Positions 57,377-64,000 of a DNA stretch of 64,000 bases are shown here, piece by piece. Position 1 is the stretch's first letter. Each line of letters opens with the position of its first letter. The notes under the pieces are model-generated. The model ran no database searches, was not told the origin of the DNA, and saw nothing but the letters and a program-made list of their open reading frames with translations. This stretch comes from Enterobacteriaceae bacterium LSJC7 (lineage in GTDB: Bacteria > Pseudomonadota > Gammaproteobacteria > Enterobacterales > Enterobacteriaceae), in NCBI GenBank assembly GCA_000302695.1, contig AMFN01000002.1, positions 559,948 through 623,947 of the forward strand, written 5' to 3'. A program made the translations under genes and the position numbers.

Positions 57377-58864
57377 CTATAGCGTCTCTTCTATCACCCA
57401 GACGCTGACGCTGCCGCCGTTGCAGGTGAAAACCCCATTCCCCTGCGCGTCGGTGGTCACAGTCTCGTCGCGGTGGCCGAGAACATCCCGCCAGCGTTTG
57501 TCGCCGTAGTTCTCACCGAGCGCGATGGCTTTTTCACCCTCATCACCGTTAGACATCACCACCACACAACCGGGCTCGTCATCGGTACCGCTGCGGCTAA
57601 AGGCGATGCAGTTTGGATGGTCGAAAAACAGCCTCTGTACACCATGCGCATAACGCTGGCGCACCCGTAGCAGCTCAGGCAGTTGCGCAATTGCCGGGAT
57701 ATCGACCGGCCAGACGTTGCCATCATCGCCAGTGTCTTCATAGTGTGCGCCGTACAAGTCCGGGTAAAATACCGACGGTACACCGTTTTCGCGCAGCAGA
57801 ATAAGCGCGTAAGCCAGCGGCTTGAACCATGGCTCGACCGGCGCTTCCAGCGCCTGTAATGGCTGGGTGTCATGGTTAGCTACCAGCGTCACGGCATGAA
57901 ACGGGTCTGCTTCAACCAGCGTACCGTCAAAAATTTGCCTCATGTCGTAGTCGCGTCCCGCTTTGGATGCGTTGTGAAAATTGTTCTGTAGCGGCGCGTC
58001 AAATAACATTGTTTTACCTTCAACCTGGTCGATGTATTGCTGTAGCGCCTCAACCTCATACGACCAGTATTCCGCCACAATAAAGAGTGGATTAGGGGCC
58101 ACTTCCTGTACATGGTCTATCCACAGACGGTAAAACCAGGCCGGGATGTGTTTGACGGCGTCCAGGCGAAAGCCGTCGCAGCGGGTTTCGTTCATTACCC
58201 AGCGCGCCCAGTACTTCAACTCCTCGGTCACGGCCTGGTTGCGAAAGTCGATATTGCTGCCCATCAGGTAATCAAAATTTCCTTTCTCATCATCAACCTG
58301 GTCGTTCCAGCCTTCGCCGCTGTAGTCGTTAACGATTTTGAAAATGCCGTCTTCATCGGGATTTTCAATGTGGTCAACGCCGCTAAAGCAGCGGAAATCC
58401 CAGATAAATTCAGAATATTTACCCTGCCGGGCCGGGAAGGTGTAGCGCGTCCAGGCGTCACATTCGAATGCGGTTTCGTCAATATCGTTGCGGTTGTCGG
58501 GATTAACGCGCATCACCTGTATACGCTCTTTTTCGTCTGCGCCCATCTTGTGGTTCATCACCACATCCAGCAGCACGGCAATGTCTTGCTGGTGCAGCGC
58601 CTCTATGGCGGCCAGCAGCTGCCCCTTATCGCCATATTTAGTGGCAACAGAACCTTTCTGATCGAACTCACCTAAATCAAACAGATCGTAGCTGTCGTAA
58701 CCGACTGAAAATCCTCCGGCGCTGCCTTTATAAGCCGGGGGTAGCCAGACCATGCTAATACCCATTTCGCGCAGCGATGCCGCTCGTTCGGTTACTTCCG
58801 GCCAAAGTTTGCTGTCGCCGGGGTAATACCAGTGAAAATACTGCACAATGGTCGGGTTTTTCAT
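57377..58864 (-). CDS. amyA: Cytoplasmic alpha-amylase AmyA
   Basis: A 495-residue GH13 enzyme, the same length as E. coli AmyA, without a signal peptide. It cleaves alpha-1,4-glucans in the cytoplasm. Catalytic residues D235 ([10 protein letters not shown]), E265 (FIVAEYWS) and D332 (VANHDTQP) are present. AAAGGAGCC precedes the start; a 24-codon extension is rejected. In E. coli the fliDST genes follow; here tcyJ does. Confidence 0.96.
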   Translation of the reverse strand: MKNPTIVQYFHWYYPGDSKLWPEVTERAASLREMGISMVWLPPAYKGSAGGFSVGYDSYDLFDLGEFDQKGSVATKYGDKGQLLAAIEALHQQDIAVLLDVVMNHKMGADEKERIQVMRVNPDNRNDIDETAFECDAWTRYTFPARQGKYSEFIWDFRCFSGVDHIENPDEDGIFKIVNDYSGEGWNDQVDDEKGNFDYLMGSNIDFRNQAVTEELKYWARWVMNETRCDGFRLDAVKHIPAWFYRLWIDHVQEVAPNPLFIVAEYWSYEVEALQQYIDQVEGKTMLFDAPLQNNFHNASKAGRDYDMRQIFDGTLVEADPFHAVTLVANHDTQPLQALEAPVEPWFKPLAYALILLRENGVPSVFYPDLYGAHYEDTGDDGNVWPVDIPAIAQLPELLRVRQRYAHGVQRLFFDHPNCIAFSRSGTDDEPGCVVVMSNGDEGEKAIALGENYGDKRWRDVLGHRDETVTTDAQGNGVFTCNGGSVSVWVIEETL

Positions 58865-59051
58865 AATCCTGGCTCCTTTTATCCGTTGAAGGTCTCCTGG
58901 AGTATGGAAGAAAAACCGTAAAGCGCTGCGTCTCACATTATGACTGTCATCTGCTATAGATTAAAAAGGCATAAGTTGTGACAGAGTATTTTTTGATTTC
59001 TGCGTGTAACTATCGACAATGTAAGGCAAATAACACAGTCAGGGGTTGATG

Positions 59052-59852
59052 ATGAAAATAGCACGATTTGGCCGTCAGGCACTGGTGGCGGCAATGGCAG
59101 TGGCGTTGATGGCGGGTGTGAGTGTCAAAACGTTTGCAGCAGACAATCTGCTAAACCAGATTAAGGAGCGCGGCACGTTGCGCGTGGGGCTGGAAGGGAC
59201 TTATCCGCCGTTCAGCTTCCAGGGGGATGATGGCAAACTGACCGGCTTTGAGGTGGAGTTTGCGCACGACCTGGCAAAACATCTTGGCGTGAAGGCCGAT
59301 CTTAAGCCCACCAAATGGGACGGCATGTTGGCCTCTCTTGATGCCAAACGTGTGGACGTGGTGATTAACCAGGTCACCATTTCCGACGAGCGCAAGAAAA
59401 AGTATGATTTCTCAACGCCGTATACCGTATCCGGCATTCAGGCGCTGGTGAAAAAAGGTAATGAGGCCAGTGTAACCAAGCCAGACGATTTGAAAGGCAA
59501 AAAAGTGGGCGTGGGGCTGGGCACTAACTATGAACAGTGGCTGCGTGAGAACGTGCAGGGTGTGGATGTGCGCACCTATGACGATGACCCAACCAAGTAT
59601 CAGGATCTGCGCGTAGGGCGCATCAACGTCATTCTGGTGGACCGCCTGGCCGCGCTGGACCTGGTGAAGAAAACGCGTGATACGCTGGCGGTGGCAGGCG
59701 CACCATTCTCACGCCTGGATTCTGGCGTGGCGCTGCGTAAGGGCAACCCTGAACTGCTGGCGGCGATTGATAAAGCTATCGCCGACATGAAACAGGACGG
59801 AAGTCTTGAGAAAATCTCGCAGAAGTGGTTTGGTGCTGATGTAACCCACTGA
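59052..59852 (+). CDS. tcyJ: Cystine-binding periplasmic protein TcyJ (FliY)
   Basis: A 266-residue solute-binding protein with signal peptide (cleavage after TFAA). It binds L-cystine for the TcyJLN importer. GTLRVGLEGTYPPFSFQGDD and KLTGFEVEFAHDLAKHLG are the ligand-binding signatures. The third in-frame start (59052) is chosen from family length and AGGGG spacing. Despite the older name FliY it has no flagellar role. Confidence 0.95.
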   Translation: MKIARFGRQALVAAMAVALMAGVSVKTFAADNLLNQIKERGTLRVGLEGTYPPFSFQGDDGKLTGFEVEFAHDLAKHLGVKADLKPTKWDGMLASLDAKRVDVVINQVTISDERKKKYDFSTPYTVSGIQALVKKGNEASVTKPDDLKGKKVGVGLGTNYEQWLRENVQGVDVRTYDDDPTKYQDLRVGRINVILVDRLAALDLVKKTRDTLAVAGAPFSRLDSGVALRKGNPELLAAIDKAIADMKQDGSLEKISQKWFGADVTH

Positions 59853-59863
59853 GTTTTTTTCGC

Positions 59864-59898
59864 AAGAAAAGGCGCCAGGCATGGCGCCTTTTCTTTTT
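59864..59898 (+). terminator. Terminator after tcyJ
   Basis: AAGAAAAGGCGCCA and TGGCGCCTTTTCTT pair over 14 bp with loop GGCA, followed by T-rich sequence. It may lower expression of the downstream genes. Confidence 0.9.
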
Positions 59899-59978
59899 GT
59901 ATCGACAGTCTGTTACCCTTTTTGTACTACGTTATCAACAACAGCAAGAGTGTGTCGCTTTTGTGCAGTGGAGAAACT

Positions 59979-60965
59979 ATGTCTTTATCACAGCTCGCCC
60001 GCTTCCCGCGGCTGGAATTTATTGGCGCGCCGACGCCATTGTCTTACCTGCCGCGCCTGTCGGATTATCTTGGGCGGGATATTTTTATTAAGCGTGACGA
60101 CGCAACGCCTCTGGCGATGGGCGGTAATAAATTGCGCAAGCTGGAGTTCCTGGCGGCACAGGCGCTGCGCGAAGGTGCTGATACCCTGGTAACGGCCGGT
60201 GCCATTCAGTCTAACCACGTGCGCCAGACTGCCGCCGTGGCAGCAAAGCTCGGCCTGCACTGTGTGGCGCTACTGGAAAATCCTATCGGCACGACAGCCG
60301 AAAACTACCTGACTAACGGCAATCGCCTGCTGCTGGACTTGTTCAACGTACAGGTGGAAATGTGCGAGGCGCTGAATGCGCCGGATGAGCAACTGGCTGA
60401 ACTGGCAACGCGGCTTGAAGCGCAGGGTTTCCGTCCTTACGTTGTGCCTGTCGGCGGCTCAAATGCGCTGGGGGCGCTGGGGTACGTGGAGTGCGCACAG
60501 GAAATCGCACAGCAGTGCGAGGGCGTGCTGGCGCCCGCTGCGGTGGTGGTGGCCTCCGGTAGCGCAGGCACCCACGCGGGGCTTGCGGTAGGGCTGGAGC
60601 AACTGTTGCCGGCGGTGGAACTGGTGGGCGTAACGGTGTCGCGCAGCGTGGCACAACAGCAGCCAAAAGTGGTAGCGCTACAGCAGCAGGTTGCCGGGGC
60701 GCTGGATGTTAAGGCACAGTCGCCGGTGGTACTCTGGGATGACTACTTTGCGCCAGGTTATGGCGTACCGAATGACGCAGGCAACGAGGCCGTGAAGCTG
60801 CTGGCTTCACTGGAAGGTGTTTTACTGGACCCGGTTTATACCGGCAAAGCGATGGCAGGGTTGATTGACGGTATCAGCCAGGGGCGCTTTCGTAACGACG
60901 GTCCCGTGATTTTTGTACATACCGGCGGAGCGCCAGCGCTGTTTGCCTATCATCCACAGGTCTGA
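59979..60965 (+). CDS. dcyD: D-cysteine desulfhydrase
   Basis: A 328-residue PLP enzyme that converts D-cysteine to pyruvate, sulfide and ammonia. The PLP lysine lies in [11 protein letters not shown] (about residue 51), with [25 protein letters not shown] and [11 protein letters not shown]. The start [11 protein letters not shown] matches E. coli length. Lies between tcyJ and tcyL as in E. coli. Confidence 0.95.
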   Translation: MSLSQLARFPRLEFIGAPTPLSYLPRLSDYLGRDIFIKRDDATPLAMGGNKLRKLEFLAAQALREGADTLVTAGAIQSNHVRQTAAVAAKLGLHCVALLENPIGTTAENYLTNGNRLLLDLFNVQVEMCEALNAPDEQLAELATRLEAQGFRPYVVPVGGSNALGALGYVECAQEIAQQCEGVLAPAAVVVASGSAGTHAGLAVGLEQLLPAVELVGVTVSRSVAQQQPKVVALQQQVAGALDVKAQSPVVLWDDYFAPGYGVPNDAGNEAVKLLASLEGVLLDPVYTGKAMAGLIDGISQGRFRNDGPVIFVHTGGAPALFAYHPQV

Positions 60966-60998
60966 AACCTGACGCTCTGAAAGGGAGCAGAATTTATA

Positions 60999-61667
60999 AT
61001 GCAAGAAAGTCTTCAACTGGTCATCGACTCCCTGCCGTATCTGTTGCACGGCGCGGTCTTTACGCTACAGCTCAGTATTGGCGGTATGTTCTTTGGACTC
61101 ATTCTGGGGTTTGTGCTGGCGCTGATGCGGCTGTCATCATTCTGGCCGCTGTCCTGGCTGGCGCGCTTTTACGTCTCAATTTTTCGCGGCACCCCGCTGA
61201 TAGCCCAGCTGTTTATGATCTACTACGGCCTGCCGCAATTTGGGATAGAACTGGACCCGATTCCGTCTGCAATGATCGGCTTGTCGCTGAATACCGCTGC
61301 CTATACCTCAGAAACGTTGCGTGCGGCGATTGCCTCCATTGACAAAGGGCAGTGGGAAGCGGCAGCAAGCCTGGGGATGGGGCGCTGGCAGACGCTGCGT
61401 CGGGCGATTTTACCGCAGGCCGGGCGCGTGGCGTTGCCGCCGCTGAGCAATAGTTTCATTGGCCTGGTGAAAGATACATCCCTTGCGGCCACCATTCAGG
61501 TACCGGAACTGTTTCGCCAGGCGCAGCTGATTACCTCACGCACACTTGAGGTCTTTACCATGTATCTGGCCGCGTCGCTGATTTACTGGATTATGGCGAC
61601 GGTGCTGTCTATGGTGCAGAACTATTTTGAGAACCAGCTCAACCGCCAGGAGCGTGACCCCAAATGA
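60999..61667 (+). CDS. tcyL: Cystine ABC transporter permease TcyL (YecS)
   Basis: A 222-residue permease with about five membrane segments and the ABC-interaction loop EAAASLGMGRWQTLRRAILPQA. It pairs with TcyN and TcyJ. AAGGGAGC precedes the ATG; it overlaps tcyN by 4 nt. Confidence 0.95.
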   Translation: MQESLQLVIDSLPYLLHGAVFTLQLSIGGMFFGLILGFVLALMRLSSFWPLSWLARFYVSIFRGTPLIAQLFMIYYGLPQFGIELDPIPSAMIGLSLNTAAYTSETLRAAIASIDKGQWEAAASLGMGRWQTLRRAILPQAGRVALPPLSNSFIGLVKDTSLAATIQVPELFRQAQLITSRTLEVFTMYLAASLIYWIMATVLSMVQNYFENQLNRQERDPK

Positions 61668-62416
61668 GTGCAATTGACGTAAAAAATCTGGTGAAAACGT
61701 TTCACGGCCAGCGCGTGCTACACGGCATTGATTTACAGGTGGCAGAAGGGGAAGTGGTGGCGATTATCGGACCAAGCGGTTCGGGTAAAACCACGCTCCT
61801 GCGCAGTATCAATCTGCTTGAGCAGCCGGACAGCGGCACGATTCAGGTGGGCGATATTGTCATTGACGCCGGGATTTCACCAGGGAGGCAGAAAGCAAAG
61901 ATACGTGCGTTGCGCCAGCATGTCGGGTTTGTGTTCCAGAACTTTAATCTGTTCCCGCATCGCACGGTACTTGAGAACATTACTGAAGGCCCGGTTATTG
62001 TGAAAGGCGAACCGAAAGCACAGGCAAGTGCGCGCGCCCGTGAACTGCTTGAAAAGGTGGGTTTGAAGGGGCGTGAGGATAGCTACCCGCGTCGCCTTTC
62101 CGGTGGTCAGCAGCAGCGTGTGGCTATTGCCCGGGCACTGGCCATGCGCCCGGATGTGATTTTGTTTGACGAGCCGACCTCGGCGCTCGACCCGGAGCTG
62201 GTGGGCGAAGTGCTGAATACTATTCGCCAACTGGCGCAGGAGAAACGCACGATGGTTATTGTCACACACGAGATGAGTTTTGCCCGTGATGTGGCCGATC
62301 GTGCGATTTTTATGGACCAGGGGCGTATTGTTGAGCAAGGGCCGGCGAAACAGCTTTTTGCCGAGCCTCAGCAGCCGCGTACCCGGCAATTTCTTGAAAA
62401 ATTTTTGATGCAGTAA
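61664..62416 (+). CDS. tcyN: Cystine ABC transporter ATPase TcyN (YecC)
   Basis: A 250-residue ATPase of the polar amino-acid class: Walker A GPSGSGKTT (about 36-44), signature LSGGQQQRVAIARAL, Walker B VILFDEPTSALD and the H-loop VTHEM. It ends with a terminator. In E. coli sdiA follows; here it does not. Confidence 0.95.
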   Translation: MSAIDVKNLVKTFHGQRVLHGIDLQVAEGEVVAIIGPSGSGKTTLLRSINLLEQPDSGTIQVGDIVIDAGISPGRQKAKIRALRQHVGFVFQNFNLFPHRTVLENITEGPVIVKGEPKAQASARARELLEKVGLKGREDSYPRRLSGGQQQRVAIARALAMRPDVILFDEPTSALDPELVGEVLNTIRQLAQEKRTMVIVTHEMSFARDVADRAIFMDQGRIVEQGPAKQLFAEPQQPRTRQFLEKFLMQ

Positions 62417-62420
62417 CGTC

Positions 62421-62446
62421 GCGCCGCCTCAGAGCGGCGTTTTTTA
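62421..62446 (+). terminator. Terminator of the tcy operon
   Basis: CGCCGC-CTCAGA-GCGGCG followed by T6. Confidence 0.88.
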
Positions 62447-62832
62447 TTCTTAACCCGGCCTGGTGCGAGTAAGGTTTTACGCGACTTATGTATCAACGTC
62501 GCTCTCGGCGCGGACATTGTCAATCTATGGCTATTTATTTAAATTAAGTCGAAGGGAGAAGTAAAAAAACACTATTTTTAGCATGCGGTTTCCTAGACGA
62601 AAATGCTAAATAAATGTCATTTACTGGACGAAGCTGTTAATGGATTTTACGCGTATTTTAGTGAAATATCTTAGATATAAAAAAAAGGTTGTCGTATCGT
62701 TGTGGGAATTTATTGCAAAGACGCTTTAAACTATCAATATAATAAATAAATCAGCATTGCCAGATTCATTTAAGCGTGTATAAGTAGTTGTAACAATTAA
62801 TGGCTGAAGGCAGGCGCCCTCAGCCAGGCAGG
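62447..62832. other. Gene-free A+T-rich region where sdiA is expected
   Basis: 386 bp with no ORF above a few codons and no recognisable sdiA remnant. The yecF 3' side has the inverted repeat GGCTGA/TCAGCC (about 62802-62824), without a T-run. Confidence 0.6.
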
Positions 62833-63057
62833 TTACTGACGATAGGCCTGTTTTATCTGCTGGATAGTGTGGTTGAACACTTCAGCTTGCGTGCTGTCTT
62901 CGAGCTGGGCTATCTCTTTTTCCATCTTTATGATGACCTTACCCGCGTCGGCCTGGCCCATCGCCTTTAGCATCTGGGTGAATAGCGCTTTCAGGCAGTT
63001 GACTTCAAGTGCCAGCTGCTCAAGATTATCCGCAGGGGAAAAATCAGGCGTGCTCAT
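62833..63057 (-). CDS. yecF: DUF2594 protein YecF
   Basis: A 74-residue helical protein ([34 protein letters not shown]), matching E. coli YecF. Function unknown. AGAGGTAAAG precedes the ATG. Divergent from uvrY as in E. coli. Confidence 0.93.
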   Translation of the reverse strand: MSTPDFSPADNLEQLALEVNCLKALFTQMLKAMGQADAGKVIIKMEKEIAQLEDSTQAEVFNHTIQQIKQAYRQ

Positions 63058-63538
63058 TTCTTTACCTCTTTTTTCAATTGTTACCACGCTTCTTGTGGCG
63101 GTTTAGCAGGTTGCGAAGTATACCACAAATGAGAGAAATCTATTTGCGTGTGTTTTATGCTTAATTATCAATGTCTAAGGGGACAGAGGCTTTTAGAGTA
63201 ATCACTAATTTTTTCCACTAAAAACGAAATTAAATTGTTGTTTCATTTTGGTTGGAAATGCGTTAATTATTAGTCATGGATGAAGGAGAAAGTGCGCGTA
63301 ATAGCGTGAATTAATGCCAGGGAATCCGGGTAACGTAATGATTAAATTTAGCTAAAAAAATAAATTTAGCTGCCCGGGAAGGCGAGTCCTGATAGCGTTC
63401 AACTGTAAAAGTTAATTGCCATGAAAAGTCTGGCCTGTGCGCCAGGCAGTGTTTTTGCATTTTAAATATGATTTAAAAAACGCTAATATATGGCAGACAA
63501 ACTACAGCAGCGTTATCCCTTTTCTGGAGAAATATCCT
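63058..63538. other. Divergent yecF-uvrY regulatory region
   Basis: 481 bp, A+T-rich, no gene. It must contain the promoters of both genes; I see no decisive operator. Confidence 0.5.
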
Positions 63539-64000
63539 TTGATCAACGTTTTTCTTGTTGATGACCATGAACTGGTGCGCGCAGGGATACGCCGCATTCT
63601 GGAAGACATCAAGGGCATTAAAGTGATTGGTGAAGCAAACTGCGGTGAAGATGCCGTGAAGTTTTGCCGCAGCACGCCCGTTGATGTTGTCCTGATGGAT
63701 ATGAACATGCCGGGCATTGGCGGGCTTGAGGCCACGCGTAAAATTGCTCGGGCATGTAGCGACACCAGGGTCATCATGCTCACCATTCACACCGAAAACC
63801 CGCTTCCGGCAAAGGTCATGCAGGCTGGGGCCGCTGGTTATCTGAGTAAAGGTGCGGCACCGCAGGAAGTGGTGAATGCCATTCGTTCAGTGCATTCAGG
63901 GCAGCGCTATATCGCTTCTGACATTGCACAACAGATGGCGTTGAGCCAAATAGAGCCGACCAAAACCGCCTCTCCGTTTGCCAGTTTGTCTGAGCGTGAA
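63539..64000 (+). CDS. uvrY: Response regulator UvrY, 5' part
   Basis: 154 codons are in the window; the C-terminal LuxR HTH is outside. UvrY (SirA/GacA family) is phosphorylated by BarA and activates the CsrB/CsrC RNAs. The receiver domain shows INVFLVDDHELVRAGIRR (acidic pair D8-D9), the phospho-acceptor D54 in VLMDMNMPGIGG, and K in YLSKGAAPQEV. TTG start with GGAG upstream, as known for E. coli uvrY. Confidence 0.95.
   Translation, partial: MINVFLVDDHELVRAGIRRILEDIKGIKVIGEANCGEDAVKFCRSTPVDVVLMDMNMPGIGGLEATRKIARACSDTRVIMLTIHTENPLPAKVMQAGAAGYLSKGAAPQEVVNAIRSVHSGQRYIASDIAQQMALSQIEPTKTASPFASLSERE

Overview
The window is a chromosomal segment of a gamma-proteobacterium of the family Enterobacteriaceae. 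Gene content and order (amn, tRNA-Asn copies, nac-cbl, mtfA, yedJ-dcm-vsr-yedA-yedI-yodC-dgcQ, dsrA-yodD-dsrB-rcsA, yedF-yedE-yedD-amyA, tcyJ-dcyD-tcyL-tcyN, yecF-uvrY) match the E. coli 42-44 min region, but the sequence is clearly not E. coli, and accessory modules replace parts of the backbone. I do not assign a genus. Both flagellar blocks that normally sit here are missing (between yedF and rcsA, and between amyA and tcyJ), so this segment suggests a non-motile lineage.

Layout. 0-3.7 kb: end of a PQQ-dependent membrane dehydrogenase, a tRNA-Asn and amn. 3.7-15.2 kb: a complete type I-E CRISPR-Cas locus (cas3; cas8e-cse2-cas7-cas5-cas6e-cas1-cas2; a 19-repeat array). Between cas3 and cas8e lies an insert holding a ccdAB-type toxin-antitoxin pair, a two-repeat degenerate mini-CRISPR on the minus strand, and a 9-bp tandem repeat. 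15.4-24 kb: two more tRNA-Asn genes bracketing nac, cbl and a four-carbon sugar-acid module (DeoR regulator, ltnD, otnK, otnC, otnI, GntP-family permease). 24-38 kb: mtfA, a MarT/FidL-like regulatory pair and a ten-gene chaperone-usher fimbrial operon with two chaperones, flanked by two related LuxR-type regulators. 38.6-50.1 kb: a GT8 glycosyltransferase, small genes including an OrtT/GhoT-like toxin, then the dcm-vsr region through rcsA, with the sRNA gene dsrA and a 23-copy GGTT repeat. 50.9-55.1 kb: an RpiR regulator, a three-gene aminotransferase/CMD-family/C45-acyltransferase operon and a small second CRISPR array, occupying the place of the lost fliE-fliR block. 55.2-64 kb: yedF-yedE, yedD, amyA, the cystine importer with D-cysteine desulfhydrase, yecF and the start of uvrY. 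sdiA is absent from its usual place.

The most interesting signal is in the cas3-cas8e interval. The mini-CRISPR (two diverged repeats with intact, partly compensated hairpins and a 20-nt spacer) is divergent from the cas8e operon. Its spacer matches a site about 100 bp away: an AAG PAM, then identity at spacer positions 1-5 and 7-11, with the only seed mismatch at position 6, which type I-E does not pair. The site overlaps a candidate promoter reading toward cas8e. This is the architecture expected of a CreR-type (Cas-regulating) guide RNA: Cascade would use it to repress, not cleave, its own operon. It sits beside a proteic addiction module and a length-variable repeat, so three possible control or stabilising devices lie in about 1.1 kb inside the cas locus.
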